DNA from: Microbacterium sp.
GTDB lineage: Bacteria > Actinomycetota > Actinomycetes > Actinomycetales > Microbacteriaceae
Length of the DNA: 64,000 bases
Direction of reading: 5' to 3'
Assembly: GCF_031180975.1 (NCBI RefSeq)
Contig: NZ_JAPSLI010000001.1
Span: 589,197-653,196, forward strand
Under the pieces are notes generated by a model that was not told the DNA's origin, did no database searches, and worked only from the letters and a program-made list of their open reading frames with translations. The position numbers and the translations under genes were made by a program. Each line of letters opens with the position of its first letter. Position 1 is the first letter of the stretch. Below, piece after piece: positions 23,876 through 33,718 of this stretch.

Positions 23876-26800
23876 CTACCCATTCGCGGGCGTGGCTGGC
23901 ACGAACGGGACCTGCATCGTGATCGTCCGTCCCGCCTGGACGAAAATGCCGCGCCCGACCGGGAAGTCCGTGCGCTTGACGCGCCCGAACGGCGCCTTGA
24001 AAATCGAGTCGCCGTCGTAGGTGTCGGGCTTGAGCACGATCCCCTGCCGGCCGGTCTTCCATTCGCCGAGCACGCCGATGCTGCCGCTCGCCCGGCTGAT
24101 CTCCGCCTCGCCGATGAGCATGTGGTCGCTGTTGTTCATCGCCTGCAGCAGCGTCCGCATCTGACGGTCCGCCGGGCCGTCGGCGACGTGCGGGATGTCC
24201 TCGATGACGATCAGGATGCGGCCGCCGGGGTTGTCGGCGACGACGAGCTCCGTCAGCTCCGCGGCGAGCTCCTTCTCGTCCTCGGGCTTCGTGGCGCTGC
24301 GCACCCACGGCCGGAAGTCCCTCAGCTCCGCACGGCGGCTGCCGAAGTGGTACATCCGCACGTGCGGGTCGAAGCGCTCCATGGCGACCACGAGCGCCCG
24401 CAGGGCGTTCGTGCGGCCCGACGTCGGCGGACCTGTGATGACGAACGAGCCGATCGGTTCGAAGCCGTGGGGCGCGAGCGTCTCGTCCGCGACGCCGAAC
24501 ACCGGCATCCCGTCCACCTGCGCAGGCATGTCGGATGCCGGCACCATCGTGGGGAGGGCACCGATCTCGGGCAGGTCGCGCACGCCCTGCTCGCGCAGCC
24601 TCTCGCCGAGGGCGCTGAGCGCCTTGGTCTGCTCGACCGCGTTCGACGTGCCGCCCAGCACCGCGATCTGCGCCTCGTGCCCGTCGATGACCGCCCGACC
24701 GGGCACGGACTGCTCGTCGAGGATGTCCCTGGGTGCGCTGAGAAGCATGTACTGGCTGGCATCCCCCATCCGCAGCACCACTCGGCGGGAGATGTTGGAG
24801 GCGACCGCGCTGGGGACGGCGTTACCGCGGTCCGCCGTGATCACCGCGTGCAGGCCCAGGGTGCGTCCCTCGCCGAGGATGCGCATGAAGATGCGGTAGA
24901 ACGGCCCGCGGCCGGGCGCCACTTCCCAGTCCTTCTTGAACTCGGGGTAGTTGTCGATGAGCAGCAGGATCCGCGGCATCCGCGGGTCGACCAGTTCGCG
25001 GTACTCCTGCACGGAGCCGGCACTGGCGGCGGCGAAGGCGGCGGAACGGCGGTCCATCTCGCGGTCGAGGGTGCGGAACAGCCGCTGGATGCGCTCGACG
25101 TCCCCGCCGTCCACGACCGAGCCTACGTGCGGCAGGGCTGCCAGCGCCGACAGCGAACCGGAGGCGAAATCGAGGCAGTACACGTGCACGCGGCCAAGAT
25201 CCGGACGCATGCCCGCGGCCGTGCCGATGGTCTTCAGCAGCGTGGACTTCCCCGAACCGGAGGTGCCGTAGATCACCAGTGAGCCGTCCCGGTCGGGAAC
25301 GAACACGGCCGGCTCCTGCAGCTGCTTCTCCGGCACGTCGACCATGGCGATCGGGATGCGAGTGTCGCCGTCGTTCGGCAGGTCGCGCAGCTCCACGAGC
25401 GGCGACAGGTCGTCCAGCCAGGGGCGACGGGGCCGCTGCAGCCGCGCCGCGTCCGCGGCGCGGATCAGCGTGGAGACGATGCGCTTCTGATCGTTCGGGC
25501 CGAGGTCCTCCTCGTGGGCATCCGACTCGGCGGGACGGTCGGGCTCCCACTCCCGGCTCGCGCCGAAGCGCAGCTCGGCGACGCGCACCTCGGCCACGGC
25601 AGTGTCGTCGTCCGCGCTCCAGCCGCCCGTGTACGCCGACTGGAACGGCACCAGGCGGCCGGGACCGGTCTTCGCGATCGCGCGCCCCGGGATGGATGGC
25701 GGGAAGGTCGCCGCGATCGCGTTGTCCACGACGTCGCGCGAGTCCGTCTCGTCCGCCATGCGCAGGGCGATGCGGAGGTTCGTGTTCGCGCGCAGGTTGT
25801 CCTTGATGACGCCCGCGGGGCGCTGCGTCGCCATAATGAGGTGGATGCCGAGGGAGCGACCGCGCTGGGCGATGTCGACGACGCCGTCCACGAACTCCGG
25901 CATCTCGGATGCCAGGGCGGCGAACTCGTCGATCACCAGGACGAGCGCCGGCGGGCACTCCGGGTCCTGCCGCTTCTCCAGTTCGAGCAGATCCTTCGCC
26001 TTCTTCCGGTTGAGCAGGTGCTCACGGTGCTGCAGTTCCGCACGGAGGCTGGTCAGCGCCCGGCGGACCAGGTGCGGGCTGAGATCCGTCACCAGGCCGA
26101 CGCAGTGCGGCAGCTCGACACAGTCGGCGAAGGCGGATCCGCCCTTGTAGTCGACGAACAGGAACGTGACCCGGTCGGGGCTGTGCGCTGCCGCCATGCC
26201 CAGCACCCAGGCTTGCAGGAACTCCGACTTGCCCGCGCCGGTGGTGCCGCCGACCAGTGCGTGCGGCCCGTGCGTGCGCAGGTCCAGCGCCATGGCGTCG
26301 CTCGCACCCTGCCCGATGATCGCCCGGAGCGTTCCCGCCTTCTTCAGGCGTGGCCGAGGGCTGGGGGTCCGATCCACGATGGTGTTGTTCTGCCGCCAGC
26401 GCTCGATCACGACGTGCGGGTCCTCCGCGATGGCCGGGTCGACCAGCTGCAGGAACATCACCGAGCTGGGGATGTCGGACGAGTCGTGCACCACGGTGCT
26501 GGCGTCGACGACAGGTGCAAGACGGCGCGCGAGCATGTGCATGTACGCGTTGGACACGCCCTCCACCTGCACGTGCTCGAAGTCCTCGCCGTTGCGGACC
26601 AGTCCCACCCTGGCATCCCCGAGTCCGGCCGTCACGTCGATGTAGCTGCGGCACACCGCCGGGAGCGACTCTACGGTGGGAGAGATGAAGACGGCGTGCA
26701 CGCCGCGGTCCGCCCCGCGCTCCAGCACATCGGTGAGCCGCCCGCGGTCCACCGGGGCGTCGCTGGTGACGAACACGATCACCGACAGCGGCGGTGTGTT

Positions 26801-28387
26801 CTTGTGCTCGCCGGCCGCGCGCGCGACGTCCGTGCCGTACAGCAGCGGGTTCCAGTCCTCCTTGAACGGGCCGCGCGGCTCGCCCCCGCCCTCCGGGCCT
26901 GCCCGCAGCACGTACTCCTCCAGGCTGCTCAGCAGCGCGGCGGCGGTGGGAGCCGAGTCGGCGAGCGCCATGTCGCGGAACGGGCTGCGCTCACTGGAGG
27001 TGTGCGGCATCCATTTGAGCCAGTCCAGCTCGGGCGTCCACGCCGAATCAGCGAAGGCGACGGCGACGACGTCGTTCGGCGCGTGCATGCCGAACAGCTG
27101 CACGGCGATCCCGCGCATGGCATCCGCGACCGGAGCGTGTGGCCCCGCGACACCCACCGACCCGGCGTCCGCGAGAGTGTCGAACACCGGCACGTCGTCG
27201 ACGAACTCGTAGCGCTCGCGCAACCGGTCGACGCGTTCGATGAACTCGGGCAGCCCGTCCGGCACGTCGGCGTCGTCGATGCGGTTGCGAGCCGGGAGCC
27301 GGCAGCTGCCGAGCCGCAGGGCCAGGAAGTTCCAGTGCTCGGGGCGTCTCGTCCACAGCACGGGGCCCAGACGCATGGCGTGGTCGAAGATCTCCGCGAC
27401 CGGGGGCGCCTCCGCGTTGCGGGCCTGCTCCTCCTCGGGCTTGCCGTGGAAGAGGTCCTCCTCGAGCTGCTCGAACTGGCGCTCGAAGAGCAGATACTCG
27501 TGGTTCTCGCTCTTCTTGCTCTGCACCGACTGGTTGATCAGGTTGCCGAACGCCATCAGCGGCGTCATCACGATCATCAGGAGCGAGCGCGGGTTCTCGT
27601 TCATGGCGTACAGCGCCAGGCCCATCAGGATGGGCGCGACCAGGATCGGCCACGGGAAGATCTTGCCGATCTTCTCGGTGGGCAGCCGAGGCGGCTTGAA
27701 CAGCGTGCCCGGGTAGCGCACCTCCACCCTCGGACTGCGGTTGAACAGCAGCCCGCCGCCGCGTTCGATGATCGGCTCTTCGGCGGCGGAGCCGTCGAAG
27801 GAGCGGGCGAGCCGGAGCACGAGCGTGGTCCCGCCGATGACGAAGGGTTCGCCCTCCTCGATCCGCACGCGCTGCACGGCCACACCGTCCACGAGCACGC
27901 CGTTGGCGGAGTTCAGGTCGACGACCTCGATGTGCGTGCCGACTTCAAGGCGGGCGTGCCGCTTCGACACCATCGGATCGGCGAGGACGACGTCGTTGCC
28001 GGCATCGCGGCCGAGGAACGCGTGTCCCGCGGTGATCGGGAACTCCTGCCCCGCCAGGACACCGGAGGTGGCGCGCAGCACACCCACGGTCTCGCCCCTG
28101 CCCGCGAACGAGTAGCCCGGACCGTAGTTGACGATGGAGGCGGCGAAGCCCGACCCGATGGGTGCCTCCCCGATGGGGACGTCCGGTTGAATCGGCACCA
28201 GGCGATCACCGGTGGGCGGTGCGACCGCCAGCGTCACCACATCGCCGTCCGCGACGGGGGTCGCCCTGGTCGGGTCGGCCTCGGCGATGTGGCGGGCCAC
28301 GTCGCCGGCGGTCGCGGTCGAGTCGGTCGTGATCACGATGTCGACAGCGTCACCGGCCGGTCGATGCAGCGTCAGCTTCAGCCTCAT
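23876..28387 (-). CDS. T7SS FtsK/SpoIIIE-type ATPase with N-terminal FHA domain (EccC/EssC-like)
   Basis: A 1503-residue motor of the secretion machine. A ubiquitin-like N-terminal part (about 1-85) precedes an FHA domain (about 95-195, with 'FLGRDAGNDVVLADPMVSKR' and the SANG turn). Two membrane helices follow (about 236-280, 'FPWPILVAPILMGLALYAM'). Three ATPase domains come next. Walker A1 'GGTTGAGKSEFL' is at about 712 with 'VLVIDEFAALASE'. A2 'YGTSGSGKSTLLKT' is at about 1039. A3 'TGPPTSGRTNALR' at about 1316 has Arg for Lys and is probably inactive. FHA at the N-terminus resembles Firmicute EssC rather than mycobacterial EccC. Confidence 0.92.
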   Translation of the reverse strand: MRLKLTLHRPAGDAVDIVITTDSTATAGDVARHIAEADPTRATPVADGDVVTLAVAPPTGDRLVPIQPDVPIGEAPIGSGFAASIVNYGPGYSFAGRGETVGVLRATSGVLAGQEFPITAGHAFLGRDAGNDVVLADPMVSKRHARLEVGTHIEVVDLNSANGVLVDGVAVQRVRIEEGEPFVIGGTTLVLRLARSFDGSAAEEPIIERGGGLLFNRSPRVEVRYPGTLFKPPRLPTEKIGKIFPWPILVAPILMGLALYAMNENPRSLLMIVMTPLMAFGNLINQSVQSKKSENHEYLLFERQFEQLEEDLFHGKPEEEQARNAEAPPVAEIFDHAMRLGPVLWTRRPEHWNFLALRLGSCRLPARNRIDDADVPDGLPEFIERVDRLRERYEFVDDVPVFDTLADAGSVGVAGPHAPVADAMRGIAVQLFGMHAPNDVVAVAFADSAWTPELDWLKWMPHTSSERSPFRDMALADSAPTAAALLSSLEEYVLRAGPEGGGEPRGPFKEDWNPLLYGTDVARAAGEHKNTPPLSVIVFVTSDAPVDRGRLTDVLERGADRGVHAVFISPTVESLPAVCRSYIDVTAGLGDARVGLVRNGEDFEHVQVEGVSNAYMHMLARRLAPVVDASTVVHDSSDIPSSVMFLQLVDPAIAEDPHVVIERWRQNNTIVDRTPSPRPRLKKAGTLRAIIGQGASDAMALDLRTHGPHALVGGTTGAGKSEFLQAWVLGMAAAHSPDRVTFLFVDYKGGSAFADCVELPHCVGLVTDLSPHLVRRALTSLRAELQHREHLLNRKKAKDLLELEKRQDPECPPALVLVIDEFAALASEMPEFVDGVVDIAQRGRSLGIHLIMATQRPAGVIKDNLRANTNLRIALRMADETDSRDVVDNAIAATFPPSIPGRAIAKTGPGRLVPFQSAYTGGWSADDDTAVAEVRVAELRFGASREWEPDRPAESDAHEEDLGPNDQKRIVSTLIRAADAARLQRPRRPWLDDLSPLVELRDLPNDGDTRIPIAMVDVPEKQLQEPAVFVPDRDGSLVIYGTSGSGKSTLLKTIGTAAGMRPDLGRVHVYCLDFASGSLSALAALPHVGSVVDGGDVERIQRLFRTLDREMDRRSAAFAAASAGSVQEYRELVDPRMPRILLLIDNYPEFKKDWEVAPGRGPFYRIFMRILGEGRTLGLHAVITADRGNAVPSAVASNISRRVVLRMGDASQYMLLSAPRDILDEQSVPGRAVIDGHEAQIAVLGGTSNAVEQTKALSALGERLREQGVRDLPEIGALPTMVPASDMPAQVDGMPVFGVADETLAPHGFEPIGSFVITGPPTSGRTNALRALVVAMERFDPHVRMYHFGSRRAELRDFRPWVRSATKPEDEKELAAELTELVVADNPGGRILIVIEDIPHVADGPADRQMRTLLQAMNNSDHMLIGEAEISRASGSIGVLGEWKTGRQGIVLKPDTYDGDSIFKAPFGRVKRTDFPVGRGIFVQAGRTITMQVPFVPATPANG

Positions 28388-28445
28388 CGGTCTCCCTCAG
28401 TCCTGTGCGGCCGGTCGCCGGCCGTGATCGTGCACCGAGCGCGGG

Positions 28446-29816
28446 TCATGCGCGCACCACCGCGGCCACGCGGTCTCCGAGGCGGATGATGTCACCATCA
28501 GTGGTGGTGACCGGCGTGCCGGCGGCGACGCCGTATTCCACGCCTCCCCTGACCAGCCCCGAGCCGTTGGTGGAGCCGCAGTCGACGATCTCCAGACCGC
28601 CCGCGACCGGGCGCACCAGCATGTGCGTCTTCGACAGCGAGCGCGTGTCGTCGGCGAGCGGGACCGGGCGGGCGCCCGGGTGTCCGGTGGCGTCCGGGTT
28701 GCGTCCGAGGAGCACCGGCTCTGCGATCGTGATGCTCTCCCCGGTGTCCAACCGCAGCGCAAAGCGCATCGGAGCGGGTGCCGGCGCGGCAGGCACCGCA
28801 GCGGATGCCGGAGCGGAAGCTGCGGCGGATGCCGGAGCGGAAGGGACAGGTGCCGGCGCGGAAGCCGGGACGGGCGCGGCGGGCGTGGGCTGAGCGGCCC
28901 CCGGTCGCAACGAGGCAGCGCCCGGAGCAGAGCCGGGAGCGGGGACGCCGTCGGAGCGCTCCTCCTCTGCGGCACGGTAGCCGCCGAGCACCGGCTTGCC
29001 GGGCTGCACCTGCTCCGGCGCGGATGTCGGCACCGGTTGCGCCCGCACCGAATCCGGACGCGCGTGCGGGTCATGCGGGCGCGCGACGCCGAGCACTCCC
29101 GCGCTCATCCGGGTCCCCGGCCGGTATTCCGGTTGAGCGAACGGATCCGACGGTGTGGCGAGGGACGGCAGGGGCGCGCGCTCGGGCACGGGCTCGGCCT
29201 TCACCATCTTGCGCGCCACACGCATGCGCTTCTCGTCGTACGGATTCAGTCCGTTGCGCACGTCCACGAGCCAGACGCCGGTGGCCTTGTCGTGCCAGCC
29301 GCGTCCGCGCTCCTCTCTGTCGAAGGTGGGTGACAGAAGCACGGCCAGCCCCAGTACGGGGACCAGGTTCGCGGCCCAGACGAAGAGGAACCGGAGCAGC
29401 ACCGAGCCGACTCCGGGACGCTCGAGCGTTCGCACGTTCACGCTCCGGATGCCGGCGAGCGCCTTGCCGGCGGTCGTCCCCCTCCGCCCGTGCAGGATCA
29501 GCTGCACTACGCCGAACACCACCGTAAGCAGCACGGTGATCCCGGCCATGACCACAGCGAGGGTGAAATCGGGATGGTTGAGGAACCCGTAGGCGGAGAT
29601 CGATCCGGTCGCGAGCTTGAGCAGCAATGGGACCGCCCCGATCCAGAGCGGCAGCTGCAACAGCGTCCAGATCGCACCATCGCAGGCGAGGGCAAGCGCC
29701 CTGCGCCCGAACGGGGCGTTCAGCAGTCCGAGTGCGGCAGCGTACGCCGGGTCGGGCCGTCCGGCGGCGTCGACCCCTTCGATCGTCCGCTCACGTTCCT
29801 CGACGTCCCAGATCAT
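28446..29816 (-). CDS. RDD-family membrane protein with C-terminal FHA domain (1)
   Basis: 456 residues from ATG 29816, with a GGGGGAGG SD; an upstream in-frame TTG at 29867 is possible. The N-terminal RDD domain has several helices and the Arg and Asp markers ('LLNAPFGRRALALACDGAIW', 'RGTTAGKALAGIRSV'). A long Pro/Ala-rich linker (about 220-345, with an imperfect 24-bp DNA repeat near 28801) leads to an FHA domain: 'VLLGRNPDATGHPGARPVPL', 'SLSKTHMLV' and 'DCGSTNGSGL'. It probably anchors a phosphothreonine reader at the membrane. It is paralogous to 33715-35046. Confidence 0.85.
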   Translation of the reverse strand: MIWDVEERERTIEGVDAAGRPDPAYAAALGLLNAPFGRRALALACDGAIWTLLQLPLWIGAVPLLLKLATGSISAYGFLNHPDFTLAVVMAGITVLLTVVFGVVQLILHGRRGTTAGKALAGIRSVNVRTLERPGVGSVLLRFLFVWAANLVPVLGLAVLLSPTFDREERGRGWHDKATGVWLVDVRNGLNPYDEKRMRVARKMVKAEPVPERAPLPSLATPSDPFAQPEYRPGTRMSAGVLGVARPHDPHARPDSVRAQPVPTSAPEQVQPGKPVLGGYRAAEEERSDGVPAPGSAPGAASLRPGAAQPTPAAPVPASAPAPVPSAPASAAASAPASAAVPAAPAPAPMRFALRLDTGESITIAEPVLLGRNPDATGHPGARPVPLADDTRSLSKTHMLVRPVAGGLEIVDCGSTNGSGLVRGGVEYGVAAGTPVTTTDGDIIRLGDRVAAVVRA

Positions 29817-29922
29817 GCCGTCGGTTGCCTCCCCCGTGCGCCTCTTGCCGTCCGCGACTGTGCTCAAGAGTACCCAGCCCCTTCACCGTCTCGTCGCCAC
29901 TGCCGGCGGGCGGACGGGGCGA

Positions 29923-31542
29923 TCATTCGACGCATTCCCTGACCTCCTGAGCGGACCGTCCGTCGGCCCGCTTGAGGATGACCTCGACGCACGTGCGCTG
30001 CGGGTGCGGGCCCGGCAGCGTCGCCGTGGTCTGTTCCGTCGTGTTCGGAGCACCGGGACCGTCCAGCGTCACCTCGTACCAGATGAACGAATCGCCGTCC
30101 TGGGGATCCGGGTTCGTCCAGGAGAAGCTCACCGTATCGCCGCTGCGCGTGCCCGTGAGGTCAGTAACCGACGGGACGATGCCGGTAATCGGATCCTGAG
30201 GGGCATCGGGCTCGGACGACGAGGGCTCGGGCTGTGGCTGCGCGAGCAGGTCGGTGAGGGGCCCGCTGAGCCACAACGCGCCGGCGAGCAGCAGCACGCC
30301 GAGTGCCGCGACCGCCCAGCCCCACCAGGGCATCCCCTGGGATCGGGTACCCGGGTCCAGCGGCGGAACCGGGTCATGCTGCGCGACGGGCGTCGGCGGC
30401 TGAGGGGCGACGATGGTGGGCGGCCGCAGCAGGGTGCGATCATCCTCGGCCGCCGGCGGAGTGGGCGCCATAGCAGCCGGCGGCGTCCGCTCGGCCGCGT
30501 CGTGCACCGGCGACGGGCTCTCGAAACGCGGGAAACCGCCGGGCGCCGGTTCCGGGCGCTTGCGCTCGGTCACCGCGGACGGTCGGGTGGCGGACGGCGC
30601 ATCGGGGCTGATCGACCGGACCTCGCGCACGCGCGTGAGACCGTCGCCGTCGTCTTCCGCCTCGTCCGATTGCGGGTGCTCGTCGACGATGTCGATCGGC
30701 GTGACGGAGTGCGCCAGCTCGATCTGCACCTTCTGCAGCGCCCGCGCGAACGCCACCGCGCTCGGGTAGCGCTCCTCGGGGTTCTTCGCCATCGCGCGGG
30801 CGAGCACCGACTGCAGGCTCACGGGCGAGTCCGGACGGTTCAGCGGAGGCAGCGCCATCCGCTCGATCCGCTCGATCAGATCGGCGCTGGTGTTGCGCTC
30901 GCCCGGTCGTTCGAACGGTGAGCGTCCGGCGAGCAGGGTGTACACCGTCGCTCCGAGGGCGTACACGTCGCTGCGCGCACCGCTGCGCGGCGGGTCGTCG
31001 AACGATTCGGGCGGCGACCACGGGATCGACATCCCGGCCGCCTCGCTCACGGCACCCGTGGTGGACGCGATGCCGAAGTCCGTGAGGGCCGGACGGTTGT
31101 ACTCGGTCACCAGGATGTTGGCCGGCTTGATGTCCCGGTGCAGCACACCCGCCCGGTGCGCGGTCTCCACGGCACCCGCGACCTGCACGCCGACGCGGAG
31201 CGCCTCCGCCACGCTGAACGGCTCCCGGCGGGCCCGTACCTGCAGGTTCGGGCGCGGACAGTACTCCATCACCAGATAGGGCCGGCCGTCGCCGGCCACG
31301 CCGGCCTGGTAGATCGTAACGATCGCCGGATGGGTGGACAACATGGCCATCACGTTCGCCTCGTCGGTGAACTCCTGTGCGGCACCGGAAGTGATGCGCT
31401 CGGCGAGCAGCACCTTCACCGCGACCTTGCGGCGGGGCAGCTCCTGCTCGTACAGGAACACGTCGGCGAAGCCGCCCGTGCCGAGCGGCTTCAGGTAGAC
31501 GAACCCGGGGAGCTCGGGCGGCGACGACGGCGCCCGGCTCAC
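29923..31542 (-). CDS. Transmembrane Ser/Thr protein kinase (Pkb2-like)
   Basis: 539 residues. The cytoplasmic kinase domain (about 13-275) is intact: glycine loop 'LGTGGFADVF', 'VAVKVLL' with the Lys, 'HRDIKPANIL', 'LTDFGIAST' and 'SDVYALGATVYTLL'. A charged and Pro-rich linker precedes one membrane helix (about 405-428, 'WWGWAVAALGVLLLAGALWL'). The outer part (about 430-539) looks like a single beta-sandwich. It starts in a 4-base overlap with the FHA gene. It should phosphorylate threonines read by the FHA domains of this locus, opposed by the PP2C. Confidence 0.93.
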   Translation of the reverse strand: MSRAPSSPPELPGFVYLKPLGTGGFADVFLYEQELPRRKVAVKVLLAERITSGAAQEFTDEANVMAMLSTHPAIVTIYQAGVAGDGRPYLVMEYCPRPNLQVRARREPFSVAEALRVGVQVAGAVETAHRAGVLHRDIKPANILVTEYNRPALTDFGIASTTGAVSEAAGMSIPWSPPESFDDPPRSGARSDVYALGATVYTLLAGRSPFERPGERNTSADLIERIERMALPPLNRPDSPVSLQSVLARAMAKNPEERYPSAVAFARALQKVQIELAHSVTPIDIVDEHPQSDEAEDDGDGLTRVREVRSISPDAPSATRPSAVTERKRPEPAPGGFPRFESPSPVHDAAERTPPAAMAPTPPAAEDDRTLLRPPTIVAPQPPTPVAQHDPVPPLDPGTRSQGMPWWGWAVAALGVLLLAGALWLSGPLTDLLAQPQPEPSSSEPDAPQDPITGIVPSVTDLTGTRSGDTVSFSWTNPDPQDGDSFIWYEVTLDGPGAPNTTEQTTATLPGPHPQRTCVEVILKRADGRSAQEVRECVE

Positions 31543-32909
31543 GTGAGGCCTTCGAAGCTGAGCGTCACCCCATCACCCAGATCGACGGTGTCGCCGTCGA
31601 GCACGAGCGTGTGCTCGCCAGGGTGCAGACGCACGGGGTCGGTGCCGGGACGGATGAGCGTCGAGCCGTTCGTGGTGTGCAGATCGATGACGACGACCGA
31701 GTCCCCCTCGGGGCGGATCTCGAGGTGGCTGCGCGAGATGTCCTGCTGCGGGCTCTCGACGGCGACCAGGTGCGGCATGCTGTCGCCGCTCGCCCGCGTC
31801 GAGCGCGGCCGACGCCCGATGATCACCGGACGGTCCAGCTCGACGACCTGCCCGGTCGACAGGCGCACGCGACCGTTCGTCGCGGCAGGTGCGTCGACGG
31901 TGGGCAGAACAGCGGTCGGTGCGTCGGGGGCCGACGTGCCCGCGCGCAGTCGGCGCGCCTCCGCCAGCGAGATCGTCGCCCCGTCGTGGTCGCCCAGGTT
32001 GCCGAGCGCCGGCGGCGCAGGAGCCGCAGGCGGCGCCGGGGGTGTGGAGAGCAGGGGCGCGGTGGGCGGCGGCGGGGTGACGTGCACGGTCTCCTCCGCC
32101 GCAGGCGCGTACGTCAAGTCGTCGGGAACCAGGGTGTGCTGCACGTCGTCCGGCGCGGCCCCGGCCTCGTCCGGCGCGGACCCGTCATCGGCTGGCGCGG
32201 ACTGCGCGGCGTCCTGCGCGTCTGCGGGCTCGGCAGCGGCGACCGCACTCTCCCCCGCCGACGGCGTCGCGTCCGCGAAGCGGGTGCCGTCGGCGGTGGA
32301 CGGGATGCCGGCATTCTCGGCATCCGCCGCATCGTCAGTCTCCGTCACGGCAGCAGCGTCCTCCGCGGCCGCGGCGTTCTCCTCGGCCTCGGCACCGCCT
32401 TCGGGGTGGCCGCCGCCCGGCGCCCCGGCGGCGTCGCCGCCGGACGGCTCCGCCTCGGGCACCGACTCGTCCGCCGACGCCGCAGCCGCTCCGGCTCGTA
32501 CCGCGCCCGCGAGGACGATCCCCGACCTGATCGGGTACTCGGCCGAGCCCGCGTCGTCACCGAGCGACAGCTCGAACCCCTCTGCCTCGACGACGAACCG
32601 CTCGCTCCAGGTGGTGACATCGGCCCCGGAGAACTCATCACCGGCCCCGGCGAGGCGCACGCCGACCGGGCCGCGCACCGCGAAACGCACGCCGTCACCG
32701 CTGGACAGCGCCACGGCGAACGACCCGAGCGTCGTGATCGACCCGCCGGACAGCACGTCGATCACCTCGGTGAGCGCCGGTGCGCCGCCTTCCAGCATCC
32801 GCGCGAGTCGGACGATGCGCTCAGGGGCGACGTCGGCGGGGACCGCGATCACGCCGCCGTCGTCCACCACGACCTGCCAGGCGCCGGGCCTGTAGACGAT
32901 CTGGTTCAT
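31539..32909 (-). CDS. FHA domain protein with long acidic linker
   Basis: 456 residues. The N-terminal 150 residues form an unassigned domain ('MNQIVYRPGAWQVVVDDGGV'). About 170 residues of Ala/Glu/Asp/Pro-rich linker follow. The C-terminal FHA domain has 'VIIGRRPRSTRASG', 'DISRSHLEIR' and 'DLHTTNGSTLI', so all binding positions are kept. Overlaps of 4 bases at both ends place it between phosphatase and kinase in one operon. A cytoplasmic adaptor for kinase output is likely. Confidence 0.85.
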   Translation of the reverse strand: MNQIVYRPGAWQVVVDDGGVIAVPADVAPERIVRLARMLEGGAPALTEVIDVLSGGSITTLGSFAVALSSGDGVRFAVRGPVGVRLAGAGDEFSGADVTTWSERFVVEAEGFELSLGDDAGSAEYPIRSGIVLAGAVRAGAAAASADESVPEAEPSGGDAAGAPGGGHPEGGAEAEENAAAAEDAAAVTETDDAADAENAGIPSTADGTRFADATPSAGESAVAAAEPADAQDAAQSAPADDGSAPDEAGAAPDDVQHTLVPDDLTYAPAAEETVHVTPPPPTAPLLSTPPAPPAAPAPPALGNLGDHDGATISLAEARRLRAGTSAPDAPTAVLPTVDAPAATNGRVRLSTGQVVELDRPVIIGRRPRSTRASGDSMPHLVAVESPQQDISRSHLEIRPEGDSVVVIDLHTTNGSTLIRPGTDPVRLHPGEHTLVLDGDTVDLGDGVTLSFEGLT

Positions 32910-33718
32910 CGGACCTCTCCATTCACTGCTTCGCGGGGACGCGTGTCCTCATCGACCTCGTCGGCATGCACGATCGTCCCGGGGTGGGTGACTACGGACA
33001 CGGCGTCGACGACGACCACCGTGACGTTGTCACGTCCGCCGGCGCGCACGGCCTCGGCGGTGAGCAGCTCGGCCGCTCTCTGCGGGTCGGCCTCGCCGGC
33101 GAGGATGTCGGCGATGCGCTGCTCGGTGATCTCCGACGTGAGCCCGTCGGAGCACACCAGCATGCGGTCGCCCAGTTCGGCGGGGAACAGCCAGTAGTCG
33201 GCATCCGCGGTGCTGCCCGCGCCGATCGCGCGGGTGATGATGTTGCGCCGCGGGTCGGTCATCGCTGCTTCCGCGCTGATCCGGCCGTCCTCGATCAGTT
33301 CCTGGATCACCGAGTGGTCCACACTGATCTGTTCCAGCTCGCCATCGGCGAACCGGTAGGTCCGCGAGTCGCCGATGTTGACCGCGAGCCAGTAACCGAT
33401 GCCGTCGACCGACGCCACGACGACGCCGCTCAGCGTCGTCCCGGCACGCGACGTGCCGTCCGAGATGAGGCTGTCGACAGCGCTGCGGGCGTCGGCGAGA
33501 GCGCGTCGCACCTCGTCGAGGGCGAGCGACTCGCGGCCGACGAGCGGTGCGAAGGCGCCCACGACGGCAGCGCTGGCGCGCTCGCCGGCCTCGTGGCCGC
33601 CCATGCCGTCCGCCACGATGAACACCGGGGATGCCGCGAGGTGGGCGTCCTCGTTCAGTGAGCGGCGCAGACCGGTGTGGGTCGCCCCCGCGCACTGGAC
33701 GACCACGGGGGAGGTCAT
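32906..33718 (-). CDS. PP2C-family protein serine/threonine phosphatase (PrpC-like)
   Basis: A 270-residue cytoplasmic phosphatase that would reverse the neighbouring kinase. The metal-binding motifs are all present: 'RRSLNEDAHL', 'VADGMGGHEAGE', 'VNIGDSRTYRF', 'VCSDGLTSEI' and 'GGRDNVTVVVV'. Length fits the bacterial PrpC/PstP catalytic domain without a membrane tail. It is linked by 4-base overlaps to the RDD-FHA gene upstream and the FHA gene downstream. Confidence 0.93.
   Translation of the reverse strand: MTSPVVVQCAGATHTGLRRSLNEDAHLAASPVFIVADGMGGHEAGERASAAVVGAFAPLVGRESLALDEVRRALADARSAVDSLISDGTSRAGTTLSGVVVASVDGIGYWLAVNIGDSRTYRFADGELEQISVDHSVIQELIEDGRISAEAAMTDPRRNIITRAIGAGSTADADYWLFPAELGDRMLVCSDGLTSEITEQRIADILAGEADPQRAAELLTAEAVRAGGRDNVTVVVVDAVSVVTHPGTIVHADEVDEDTRPREAVNGEVR

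Noticed and set aside
23876..28489. Long open frames antisense to the T7SS ATPase
   Set aside because: They mirror a gene with unmistakable FHA and Walker motifs and show no domain or start signal of their own.
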